From: Apus apus
Lineage: Eukaryota > Chordata > Aves > Apodiformes > Apodidae
Assembly (NCBI RefSeq): GCF_020740795.1
Contig: NC_067282.1
Coordinates: forward strand, 129,203,132-129,267,131
Length of the DNA: 64,000 nucleotides
Direction of reading: 5' to 3'
The position numbers were made by a program, and so were the translations under genes. The notes under the pieces are model-generated. The model saw nothing but the letters and a program-made list of their open reading frames with translations, made no database searches and had not been told where the DNA came from. Shown here in pieces: positions 48,401-64,000 of the stretch; position 1 is the stretch's first letter, and each line of letters begins with the position of its first letter.

Positions 48401-51400
48401 ACCAAACCCTTAAGCACCAATACAGTGCCTAAAGGAAGACTGCAGTGGTTTTGTGTGTGTTTTAGGCAAACTTCTTGATTTGACACAGAGACACTGGGTA
48501 ACACATAAGAACCAGAAAGTAACACCAACCTGATTGTTCTAAGGAAAGGACCGCATAGAGGGCGAAAAACAAAGGAAAAATTTAATTCCTTTCAGCCTTA
48601 TTAGTCTAAAATGTGAACTGGAACAGAATCAGTGGATATTTAAAACATACATGCTATCTAATATAAAATATAAAGTGCCACATTCTTCCCTCTGAGATGC
48701 CAGGGAACTGTACTGTACTGCCAAGGAACTGTGTGTTGAGTAACAGTGGAGTTACTCAAGAGAGGAATTAGTCTTTTGGAAATGATTCACTAACTGCTGC
48801 CATTGTTTAGTATTTTCCTTGTCACAGGATACAAAGTAAGCATCTGTGGAACACAGGCAGTATCCTGCAGTATTTCAGCATTAAAAATATCAGTGTTCTA
48901 AAGGATCTTGGCATTTCTGAGAGGAAGTGGCGAGCATAATTTTATTTCAACTGAAATCTCTATCATTTGTGAAGGATTAGCTACTAATAAAGGTAATTTC
49001 TCTTTTTCAGATTTGGAGCCAAACAAAGTACCTCTTACCCCATGCCATTAGCAACACTATTAAAAAAAAAAAAAAGCAAAAAGCAAAAAAAAAAAAAGCA
49101 TTCCTATTTCTAATGTCACTTGTTTAGAATTTATTCCCTATTATTTTCCGTTTATTTTTTCTGCTCCTGGTGTACTACTTAATATTTATGCCTTGCAACA
49201 AATGTATATTGTGACACTACTGGAAAAATACTTGAAGTAGTATTTTTTTTGAATACTGATTAGTTATTATTGAGTACTTAACTTATCCCTGCTTTAGTCA
49301 AATGTAATGAGTGATTAATAGTGAAGCATGTGCTACTGAGCTCTCTCTGGGCAGCAAAAAGGCTGTTCTGATAGTCTGTGTGCTAGTGGGCATTCTGTGT
49401 GGATCATGAGAAGAGTTCAGTCAGCAGGCAGCAGAATGGAGACATGAGAGTGTAAATCATTAAAATGGCATTTAATCTGATCCCTTTTTTACGCCAAAGA
49501 CCCAGTAAGGAATTTCCTTAAAACTCTCGCAGGTGAAATAAGTGTTGCCTGACAAAACCTGACTGGGGGTCAGGCTGCTGGAGTGCTCTGCCTGCTGCTG
49601 AACCTCCTGTTGGGGCTCTTTGTTCTGCACAAATGAATCATGCATCCCCAGCCAGAATTTTCTTGTGTAGCTCTGCATAGCTAGGAGTAAACTGGGTGCT
49701 TTTAAAACAGCATATATTTTTTAATCCTAGTGCAGACAGGCAGAGTTGAATTTTAGTACATAATAACTAGGTAAGATGAATGATAACCCACATGGAAGAC
49801 TTTTACTAAGTATCCAGCTGTATAAAAATTCATCACAATCTTGAAACTCCATCCCCTTTGCCTAGTTTCAAGTTCTGACATAAATCAGCATTCATTGAGT
49901 GTTTGCTAAACATTGTGCCTTTTGTCATAAACCTTGGCTCAAGTTTACATGTATGCCAGTAGATTTATATTTGTATAAATCTAATCTGGCTAAAACTTCT
50001 GTTGCTCTTTGTTTGAACACACAGATTCTGACCTTCATGAAGAGGTTTTACCAGAACTAGTTTGAAGCCAAGCTTTGAGAGAATCTCAGGGCCTGGCAGC
50101 CCCTTTGAGACAAGGGTTTAAAAAATGGTTTCCACAAAGTCCCAGGAACAGAAACAGTGATATTTCACCTCTTTTTACCATGCTGCTGGTATGGGACCAA
50201 AATCCGAATCTTGGACCCAGCTGTCCCAAATCTTGGAGAAGGTCAGATTCATTAAAAACTTAATATATTGCTCCAAACCAAAATATAACCACTAATAGCT
50301 GTTTTTGATGAAACATTTGTCTCAAAAACAATTTTCTTTTGTTGGACTCAAGACATTTTTCGAGAATGTTTTGATTTCAAGGAAATTTTAAAGGAGAAAG
50401 TGAGTGCAGTATTTCAATAATGTCAGAAAGATTGGCTTTGATATTTTTTTTCCAAGTGCTTAGATTTCATTATTATTCATTACATTATTAATTTTTATCT
50501 TTTATACTCTAGTAGAGTTAGAGTGACATATTCTGGCATTATCCAAATACTTAGTTTAGGTAAAATGTTGACCTTCATGCTGCTGTAACAAAGGGAAAAC
50601 ACATACTTATCTAAGGAAGAAGGAGGTAAAGACAGTTTTAACACAGACCTGCAATTCAGTTTACTCACATAGAGCACAAGACAGACACAGAGCTCCACTG
50701 ACTTCAGCAGTGATGATTAGGGCTGACGTTGCCTGGGATTATGCTGCATATTTGATTAAATAAGCTTACTGATGTTCAAAGGAGGACATAGGTAGGTTCA
50801 TACCTCTCCTGAGAAAGTGCAGGCTTTGGTCTCACTTCTCAGCTGGCAGTTGTCATCCTTCAGCTGCTCTGTCAGGCAGCCTAAACCACAGATGATTTAA
50901 GCTAACATGTTTGACTTGTAGCAGAGAAGTGCTTCACACAGCACTGGTCTCTTCCCAGGCCTGAGACAGGCTGGGTCTGTGCTGGTGTTCACCACATAGT
51001 TCTGCTTCGTCGTGGCAGCATCAGGGAGTGTTGCTTTGCCATGTCTGGGCCTCAGGAAATCTCTCTCCCTTCTCTCCCACAATCTACTTGGAAAAGGGAA
51101 GATGTAGACAGGATGCCCAGCTGTCCCCTCTTGTCTAGTCTGCATTTACATGAGGGATGTGTGCCTCCCTGATCATACTGGCTTAACCACCAGGAACAGA
51201 GCACAGAACAGGAGAACCGATCAAAGACGGGTACAAGCCTTGGCTGGGACATAGCAACTGCCACAAGTTGTCTCCCATAGCTCTGTTCAAACAGCATCAA
51301 TACCTAAGCTTCAACCTGACCCAGGACACTGACTGTCCTCCCCCATTAGGGCTGAGAGGGAGCTTTAAGACATTCAGCAGAGAAGCACAGGACAGTCATG

Positions 51401-51580
51401 GTGTGGACAACAGGTGACCCATGAACAAAACCAATGGGCAGTGTAGTTTCAGGTGGGCTGATCTGACTGCAGAATCAAAGCATTGGCATTTTTAGTCCTT
51501 TTTTTTTTTTAAATGCTTTTCTGCACTTTATAGATCCTTTTTCTGGTCTTTACATATTCTGAGTCCTAGAACGAAATATT
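45481..51580. other. Intergenic DNA between the divergent genes
   Basis: About 6 kb with no supported exon. It contains A-rich runs near 45496 and 49060-49098 and T/G-rich patches near 45680-45715. Open frames of 60-118 codons lack splice or homology support. Confidence 0.6.
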
Positions 51581-51581
51581 C

Positions 51582-52013
51582 TATATAAGCTAAATATAGT
51601 TCCAAATATCAATAAATATCTGTTACTTTATATGGCAAAAAAAGAGTTAATGCCTGATGATGAGTCCTTTGTGCAAGGAAGCACTTGGTTGTGCCATTAT
51701 CAGGGCCAGCTCAGGTGGAAAACTTCAGGTACTGTTTCTGTTTATAACAAGAATGATTAAAAAATCGTTCTCTTCCTTTGTGGCAGTTACTTTTATCTCT
51801 GTTTTACTGAAAGGTCTGCAAAGGCATCCATGTTCTAACAGAAAACAGGTCTTTTTGTTTTCCAGGAAGAAATTTGAGAACACTGATGAAAAGAGTTACT
51901 AAATGACATGAAGTGCTGGTCTGATACTGGCCAGAGAGACTCCTTTACTAACAGCAAAAGTCTCTCAGTCCCTCCTTGCAGAGCACATGGAACAGTCAGT
52001 CACTCCGCTGCAG
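51582..52013 (+). promoter_or_regulatory. MANSC4: Candidate MANSC4 promoter and noncoding first exon
   Basis: A TATA-like word TATATAAG (51582-51589) lies about 430 bases before a strong donor, CTGCAG followed by GTAAGAC (donor GT at 52014-52015). A good acceptor (GCTTTCTTCCAG, ending 54502) lies 164 bases before the MANSC4 start codon. Together these could give a spliced 5' leader. There is no transcript evidence; the link is inference. Confidence 0.3.
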
Positions 52014-54502
52014 GTAAGACACAGGTATTTACTTCTTCAAAAATATTTGTGATTTAAAACTTCAGCATTAAATTACATCTATGCATTTCCAATATAAAAG
52101 TCAAAGTGAAATTATGGGGAAGCTGGCAGAAGACTCTAAAATTTAAGACAGAGAGCTTTGCCACTTTCAAAGGAAACTACCTAAAGCAGTAATTTATTTA
52201 TTTAAATAAAAAGTTTCCCTGCAGCTATTCCTGCTCTGGTAATTTATTCAGAAACAGAGAAGGGAGAATGACAAGTGAGGAAAAGGAAAGAAAGGCTGTT
52301 TGGTTGAAGCACACAGCAGAAGAACAGCATAAAAACATGAAGGTGCTGAGAAAAACTAGCAACATGTCTACTGACAAACAGTGGCAAACCAAAAAGAGAT
52401 TTAAAATATACATTGAAAACCTAGAGGTGTGTACAAAATGAGACTGGTTACCCAAGCCCAATTTTGCAAATACATAATTAAACATTATGCAGTGATTCCT
52501 CACACTTACTGTGTTTGATGACTGCCTCAATGCAAGTGACAGGTCCTTAAAAATTTGTCACTGTATTCAAAACAGAGAATGACTTACTGGATGGTCTGAA
52601 AGATGCTCAGGTGTGTTCACATCCAGGCTCACATTTTATCTTAATGTCTGGACAAAGCCTTACTGAAACTGAAAAAATCATATCGTATTTCAGTTCCATC
52701 TAACTGACAGTGGACTAAAGGCATAATCAGCTTTTTCCAGTGTATCTCCTTTCTATCAGAGTTTAATCTTGTTGTTCCATGCTTCCCCAAGTTATTAATA
52801 AATTTACAGATTTCTCTTCTTGGAGATAGGGGAAGAGTAGTAGTGAAGAAAGCTATCAGGAATCAATATTCTTTCATGCATTTCTTACAGAGCAAAATAG
52901 ATCCCAAACTCATACTAAGTGCTGGACATAATGCCAAAATACAGGCATACCTTTCAAAATTCTGATAGTGTCCTATATCAAGTGATGCCTTGAAATATTT
53001 GGAAAGCTGAAACAAACATTTTAGAAAAATACACTGTCAATAGTGCTGGTGGCAGTGGTAGATAAATGCCTCAAAACATCCTTGTGCTGTCCACTGAATG
53101 CAAACTATCATGTGTATTGAAACATATTTAAGGTTTTAAGTAGTGATTTTCACACAGAGATGAAAATAAAAGTAAAGCACATCAAACTATAAAAACTAAA
53201 TAAAATACCACAAATACCAGCAGCTGGTTTTCAGAAGAGGGGCTTAATGAATTACCCACTTACACTCTTTCTTACATGTGTTCCCCACAACAGACATGCA
53301 ATCTGCATGAAAACAGACATTTATTTGGAATCTTCCTTATTATAGCCAGTAGTTCTACTGAATAAATACATGGCCCTGGTCTTGCTGTTGGATCAACAGG
53401 TGTTAACCTGCTCTCAGTTCTCTTTACTTTCTCAGGAGCTCTGTGAGGAACAAATTTGTATACATTTCTAAAACTGAGGGCATTGTTTTGCAAAACAAAC
53501 ACCAGCTGGCTAAAGAATTAAAATCAGTTTGAGGCTTCCCTCCCCACTATGTCACTGATCTGCACTACATGCAGGATTGGGGAAATTCTTTGATTCTAGT
53601 CTTGAAGGAAAAAAAAATGCAGTCTAAAATATATTTTTATATATTGGACATGTATTTTTATTGCAGACAACCGTATTTCTACATAATTTAACCTCACTGT
53701 GTAGTCCATTGAGTTTAAATGAGCTCATGTATTGCAATATTTTAAAGCCTTTCTGTACGAAAGGCATACGGAAGTGGGAGTCGGGGATGAAACTGGCTAC
53801 TTTAAAGCAACAAAACACTTGGGAGTTTCAGGTTTCAGACCAGGTGCTTGAAAAATAGCCACCCTATATGCCAACTATATTTTCTTTCTTGCACTTTCAC
53901 AAGCCTTTTCCATGGTTAAGCATACGCAGAAGAACCTACACAGACTGTTCAATATTCATAAACTTATGGAAGATTAGGGTCAGGACCTTGATTACCTGCC
54001 TAGTCCAGAGCTGAATGTAGGTCACAGCCTTCTCCAGCCATATTCATCTAGGTCTTTGCAAATAAAATTGCATTATTCCTGCAAGACAGAATATGGAAGA
54101 GGAATAAATTTCCACCTCTGGCTGGCAGACAGATAGTTCAGTTCGTGGCTATATTTGTAGCCACTAGACAATTCAAAAAGCATTAAAAACTTGCCTCAAC
54201 TGTTTCTTCCGTGTTTAATGTAATAACACGCCTGAACAAAGAGGCAGACCTACCTGCTTTCAAGTGACTGTACCACATTCTTTCAGAGGTGAAACAATAT
54301 GCTGAGCCTACCGTTATTCATCACATGTTAAGGCTGTCTGCCTAGTTTGGTCTTAGGACAGGAAACATAAACTTGGGACCTAAATGACTGAAAGCAACCT
54401 GTGCCTGCTGCCTCTCAAAAACTGTCTCAAAATAATGAAGTTAGAGAATAACAGTAACTATTATAATCATATGTAGCTCATATAATGGTTGCTTTCTTCC
54501 AG
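52014..54502. other. Intergenic or 5' UTR intron of MANSC4
   Basis: AT-rich sequence without recognisable repeats or exons. It would be a 5' UTR intron if the leader proposed for MANSC4 is real. Confidence 0.35.
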
Positions 54503-54521
54503 CAGCTGCCCAAACCCCATC

Positions 54522-54647
54522 ATGGGAATTGTTTGGAAAAAACATCCCCTGGCAGAATTGGCAGTATCCTTGCTACCCAAGAGATTTTCTCTTGAAATGT
54601 GGGTCCAAACTTCACTGCATCCGTGGAGAAGAAGGTGCCCTGACTAA
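54522..54647 (+). other. In-frame upstream ORF in the MANSC4 leader
   Basis: An ATG at 54522 opens 41 codons ending in TAA at 54645-54647. It is in the same frame as MANSC4, and the stop lies 18 bases before the main ATG. If the leader includes this stretch, it would reduce or regulate initiation at 54666. The stop also proves that the MANSC4 frame cannot begin upstream. Confidence 0.45.
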
Positions 54648-59416
<4,769 letters not shown>

Positions 59417-61035
59417 AATACTGCAACCATCCTTGTTTTGGAAATGAATTGTATATACCAGCTTAATTTTTTTACATTTTACAAAACCAAAGACAGCTTT
59501 TTTCACTGATGGTTTCAGAATCTTTCGGTTGTAATTTAATTCTCAACAGATGAAGCAAAATTCCCCTGCCTCCTTATGTCAGAAATGAACACTCAACTCC
59601 CGCTGCAAGCTCAGAGGTGCTCAAGCACCTTGTCATTCATCATCTGACCCAGACTAATGCCTAATACACACTATACACAGTTTCCCTAACTTAAAGAAAG
59701 CAGATTCACTACAGCTGCATGTATCCTTTCCTCTGACCTTGAACTAACCAAAGAAAATAAAAAGCAATCAGTAAAACTGACTGAAGCTTTACAGTGTTAT
59801 AAAATAATTTAATTATAAAAATCCTTTAACTCAGATCTATTTCTTTCCATAAAAACTGTCCTTTTTTCTTCAACTAATTTCTAGATTGAATGTTTTTCCC
59901 CATTTATCCCTAGTATTGAGACAACAATTTAGCCAGCACTCTTTGCTTCTCCAAAGAAAAACACCAGAACAAGCTAAGTCCCCAAAACTACTGAATTCCT
60001 TTAACTCATACCCAAACATCTGATCATTCAATCTTTGTGCTTTACTTTCCCCCCACTTCTCACTTCACTCTTCTGATAACAATCACTTCAAATGTTTTTC
60101 AAGCCCTCTCAGAAGCACCTTCAAACACCTGCTTTTGTAAAGTTATGTGCAATGCATTGAGAAATCCACCTGTTCATAAAAGTACACCTCCTGAATATAA
60201 ATCAAGTTGTTTGATCAACAAGGTATTTCTTGTCTCACCTTACTCAGGAAATTTGCTTAGCCAAGCAAATATCAACAGCAACCAGGATTGTTCTTTCTCT
60301 TTTAAACTTGTTGATGTCTCAGAGTTTCTCCCTTTCTTTACTTGCTGCAAGAGGCTTCTATTTCTCGGAAAAGTGTAAACGTTATAAAAGGAAACAAAAC
60401 AAAAAAACCAAACCTAAAACCGGATTATCAAATATCTAGGTGGCTGAAAATTATTTTAAAACTAGTAAGATTCATGCAAATTTCAAAAACTACAGTTGCA
60501 AGTTGTAAGGCCACGTGAATACCTAATTACAGTTGAGCAGGTTGGTGTCAGAGGAAAGGCCCCCCCTTGACCTTGTTTATTAAATGGTATGCAATAGAAG
60601 AGAGACTGACACAGGACAAGAAAAACATTTTAAAGGAGTAGTTCTTTTTAATCAGTTGAAATAATACAGGAGCAATTCTTTATATTTTAGCTAGAAAAAT
60701 TAGTTAGGTATGATGTATTTTAAGGGCAGTTCTGTGCTTATATATGATACAAACTACAGAGATGTACCCACTACAGGATGTACTTTAAATTTCAGCAAGC
60801 TGACTTTTATCACCAAATTGCACTCTTCATCACGTGGCTGAATCTAGTACATAACCTAACTAAGAATGATGAGACCCCAAGAGCTCTTCTGAGTTAGAGG
60901 AATTTGACAGGTATTATCTTCCAGTTTTTTAACAGCAAAAGGAAAAGAACTAGGAGAGAGGAACCAAGATACTCTGTCTTATATCAAAAGATGATTGTAG
61001 TGATATTGTAAATAAAGAACGTATTTTGCGTGTGC
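59417..61035 (+). other. MANSC4: Probable MANSC4 3' UTR
   Basis: AT-rich non-coding sequence after the MANSC4 stop. It offers a proximal AATAAA at 59756-59761 with weak downstream context and a distal, better site at 61011. The extent is inferred. Confidence 0.5.
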
Positions 61036-61036
61036 T
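61011..61036 (+). terminator. MANSC4: Candidate MANSC4 poly(A) signal
   Basis: AATAAA at 61011-61016 is followed within 15 bases by TTTTGCGTGTGCT, a GT-rich downstream element. This is the best plus-strand poly(A) context after the stop codon and would give a 3' UTR of about 1.6 kb. Confidence 0.5.
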
Positions 61037-62249
61037 CATCATCTTAAGGGTAATCTTCATAAATCTGACCCCAAAATGGAAAAGTCTCAGGTCTGACTCA
61101 TTTCAATAGGAAACAAAGGCACATAAATGTTCGAGGAGGAACTTGGCTTCTCAACCTGTAGATTACTGTGATGTGCTTTATATCCTTTTGTCACAACTTG
61201 CACTGGAAATGGAGATGTACACTGAGACGGTCAGTAGGATCTTTTTTAGACCAGGACCTGCAGACCAAGTGGTTCAGGATTCTCTTTGTACAGTGCTCTA
61301 CCAGCCAGTTCTGAAGGAAAAGTTCATGGCTCAGGGAAGCACCTTTCTGTTATAGACACAGACAGGCATCACTGATTTTCACTTACAAAGTCTTAATAAG
61401 AAAATGAAAAGTTTGCCAAGTTTGTGTTTTGATCTCTACCACAGACAACATCCAGATGCTTCACACATCACGACAACCTGATCAAACTTACTAAATTAAG
61501 AAACTGCTTAATCACCTGCTCCAAGTCAAGTTGGGGTACTTTTCATCTTGGTAGTGATGACAAGCATGTTTGTCACACCATTCTCCCACAAAACACTCCA
61601 GCCAGCATTGTCACACCAAATTGCCATTAAAGTGCTTTTAATTTATTTTTTTTCTCTCCCCTTAATTTTGAAAACCAAGCAACCAAGGAAACACATTTTA
61701 AAACCAACCTGCATCTAAACTCTAGAGTTGGACCATGACAGATACATCAAAAGCAGATTTTCAGTCCAGCTTGTTATCTTTTTGCTTGTCTATTCCTTAT
61801 GACATGAATAAATATCCAATGCAGTGATGTGTCACATGAAATTGTCTCTGTGTTTGAAATGGTCAAATTAATCAAAACAGTGAAGTGTACGTCTGCAGCC
61901 AAGGAAGGGCTCAGCAAAAACTGCCCTTTTAACAACAATGCATTTTTATATGAATAAGAATTAAAAAGCCTAAACCTAGACTCTGAAAAGTACTTTGTAA
62001 AAGAACTAGATCTGTACTCTGTGATGCCCATCTTCAGGATGAATAGTACCATTAAAATTCTGCCTGTGTTCACATTATAATCTCAATAGCTCCCAAAGAG
62101 AAGACGGTACTTGAAAAATTAAGGCCTTTCAATCTGCACAAACTTTCAAGACCTTCCTGCACTAAATTCCAAATATAATTTATCCTGAAATTCAGGGAAC
62201 ATAGTAAAATTATTATTTCTACATAATTGCATATGGGATTTAGGGTGGG
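61037..62249. other. Gene-free flank downstream of MANSC4
   Basis: No exon or transposon recognised. In mammals MRPS35 converges on MANSC4 from this side; I looked for its last coding exons on the minus strand and could not find any. Confidence 0.5.
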
Positions 62250-62450
62250 TACTGAGAGACTGGCACAGGTTGCCCAGGGAGGTTGTGGATGCCCCCTCCC
62301 TGGAAGTGTTCACATCCAGGTTGGATGGGGCTCTGAGCAACCTGGTCTAGTGGGAGGTGTCCCTGCCCATGCAGGGGGTTTGGAACTATGTGATCTTCTA
62401 GGTCCCTTCCAACCCAAACCATTCTATGATTCTATGACTCTGTGATTTAG
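62250..62450 (+). mobile_element. CR1 LINE 3' fragment with intact tail
   Basis: GGCACAGGTTGCCCAGGGAG, GGAAGTGTTCACATCCAGG, AGCAACCTGGTCTAGTGGG and GGTCCCTTCCAACCCAAACC follow the CR1 3' end in order. It ends with three copies of a TTCTATGA-like octamer. The good match suggests a younger copy than the intron 1 fragment at 39 kb. Confidence 0.95.
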
Positions 62451-63400
62451 GATAAAGAATTCACATGCAGGCAGCTTAGTCCAATTCAGGTAGAAAAACT
62501 ATGTTCTGCTTACCTAAAAATTCCCCCATAGTTTCAGCTGAATAACATGTTTCAGTTTCCTTAGCCTAGAGTTTTGCCAAGCATTGCTGAGTATTAGTTA
62601 TCTTCGGTTACAGAGGCATACACATTTTGTGTTCTATTCCATTGTTTCATACTTTGGATTTTTTAAAATTGGAGTCGAAATTTATGTTTTATTTTCCAGG
62701 TTTTAAAGACAAGAGAATGCACAACAGTTCTTTCTCCCTGCTTCACAAAGTAAGATTTGCAGAACTGTTCAACACTTTGAGGTGGTCATATTGTAACACA
62801 GCAGGCTTTACTCATTAATTTATTATGCTGAGAAGAATGCATTTCTGATTTAATTCATTATTTAATTGTGCATATAATGTAGGGGAAGATGCTTAAGTTC
62901 ATAATATATATTCATAATCCGTTGCTGAACTTGAAGCCACATAAGCAAAATCATGGCATGCCTAATGCAACACAGTTCTTCCAGCATCACCATGGGTAAC
63001 ATTCATATCAGGAAACAAAAGTAAACATGATTATGGGACATCTCCTCTCTCTTCTTCCTGTACAATTAAAGAGATTACTGTTCTTAGATTAAAATAATGC
63101 AATTCAGTTGAAACCCGACAGGTTGTAACATATTGCAATACCTTCATTATACAAGACTTGCACTGATACCATTGTATCATCCCCCGGTCCTTACTATCCA
63201 ATCTTATCCTGACTCTTCCTCCTATTGACGCTGGCCTGCTACCTAAATGTCCAACAAAACACCTGCTGACAGTCTGGAGTGCTGCAAAGTCAACAGTGGT
63301 ATGCCTCTTCCTGCTTGTTTAATAACTCTTGCTATGCTATAAATGATCCTCCATAGCATCTTACTTCAAGAACAAAGAAGAAAAGCTAGTCTTCAGTGAC
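62451..63400. other. Gene-free intergenic DNA
   Basis: AT-rich sequence with no supported exon, RNA gene or transposon. Confidence 0.55.
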
Positions 63401-64000
63401 TGTGGAGGTTTGGGCCTAACACAACAACAAAGAACCGGCCACGTGGCCACTCATTCAACTTCCCACACACACACACACACTGTGGGATGGGGAGGACAAA
63501 GGCCAACCAGAAGCTGATGGATTGAGACAAAGGACAAGGAGGGTTCTTCACCAATCAAGGTCCCAGGCAAAACAGACTCAGCTTGGGGAAAAATAACAAT
63601 TTAATTTCACACTAATCACACACACCCAGGACACAGACACACACAGAGCAGGGCTTGCAGATGTTACCCCACCCCTCCCTTCTTCCCAGGCCCAAATCCC
63701 TTTGTTCCCGGTTTCTCTCCCCCCTTCCCCCCAGCGGCACAGGGGGACAGGGGATGGGGTTTAGAGTCACTTCACAGGCTGGTGGGTCCTGCTGCTCCTT
63801 CCTCCTCAGGAAGAAGGATTCCTTACAGTCCTGCCCTGCTTCCTCATGGGGTCCCTCCCGTGGCAGGGAGTCCTCCCCCAACCTCTCCTTCATGAGTCCT
63901 TCCGACGAGGTCCAGAGCTGCTCCAGCCTCGGCTTCCCAGAGTCAGGGGCTGCTTCGGGAACAGCCACCTCTCCTCTTCAATCCTGCCTTCAGGGAATGC
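63401..64000. mobile_element. Probable avian endogenous retrovirus LTR, cut by the window edge
   Basis: It begins at a TG (63401) within TGTGGAGGTTTGGGCC. It continues through GGGATGGGGAGGA, GGCAAAACAGACTCAGCTTGG and GGGGACAGGGGATGGGGTTT, then GTCCTTCC-type words near 63895. This resembles the multicopy ERV LTRs that are common in birds. It contains an AC microsatellite (63464-63480) and the palindrome GGCCACGTGGCC (63437-63448). The minus-strand open frame at 63612-63968 is low-complexity LTR sequence, not a gene. The family and orientation are from memory and uncertain; no viral coding region is seen. Confidence 0.6.

Noticed and set aside
63612-63968. 118-codon minus-strand open frame
   Set aside because: It lies in the presumed LTR, has low-complexity composition and includes the AC/GT repeat. 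No retroviral protein motif is visible.
59417-64000. Expected 3' exons of MRPS35 on the minus strand
   Set aside because: Synteny suggests the gene may converge here, but I could not find any matching coding segment with splice signals, so it is not annotated.

Overview
This window looks like a stretch of a bird chromosome. It is AT-rich vertebrate DNA with spliced genes, at least seven 5'-truncated CR1 LINE fragments (several keep the avian-type 3' end with its short TTCTATGA-like tail), and, at the right edge, a sequence resembling a common avian LTR. Nothing bacterial, phage or plasmid-like is present. Most long open frames are shadows of a GGAA microsatellite, of the CR1 copies or of a GC-rich promoter.

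Two protein-coding genes are supported. KLHL42 (KLHDC5) lies on the minus strand with three coding exons (44808-43910, 36555-36362, 32575-32124). They splice cleanly into 514 codons: a BTB/BACK-Kelch substrate adaptor of CUL3 ubiquitin ligases. MANSC4 lies on the plus strand with three coding exons (54666-54894, 57732-57866, 58728-59416) that join into 350 codons: a signal peptide, a cysteine-rich MANSC domain, a Ser/Thr-rich stalk, one membrane span and a short basic tail. The two genes are divergently arranged, as in the mammalian KLHL42-MANSC4 neighbourhood recalled from general knowledge.

Layout: 1-30 kb is gene-free and AT-rich, with CR1 copies, two possible ancient SINE remnants and a 580-base all-purine tract holding about 136 perfect GGAA units at 24.7-25.25 kb. 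This part should correspond to the interval between KLHL42 and PTHLH. 30-32.1 kb is probably KLHL42 3' UTR and downstream flank. 32.1-44.8 kb is KLHL42, with two introns containing an old CR1 and a CR1 reverse-transcriptase remnant. 43.9-45.5 kb is a CpG island covering the KLHL42 start. 45.5-54.5 kb is intergenic and may hold a noncoding first exon of MANSC4. 54.7-61 kb is MANSC4 with its 3' UTR. 61-64 kb holds a CR1 fragment and part of an LTR.

The genes do not form a pathway; they are neighbours in a conserved block. I found no previously undescribed system. The items most worth a second look are the giant GGAA array with its seven-tract G-quadruplex leader, the low-complexity N-terminal extension of KLHL42, the candidate spliced leader of MANSC4 with an in-frame upstream ORF, and some short palindromes in non-coding DNA.
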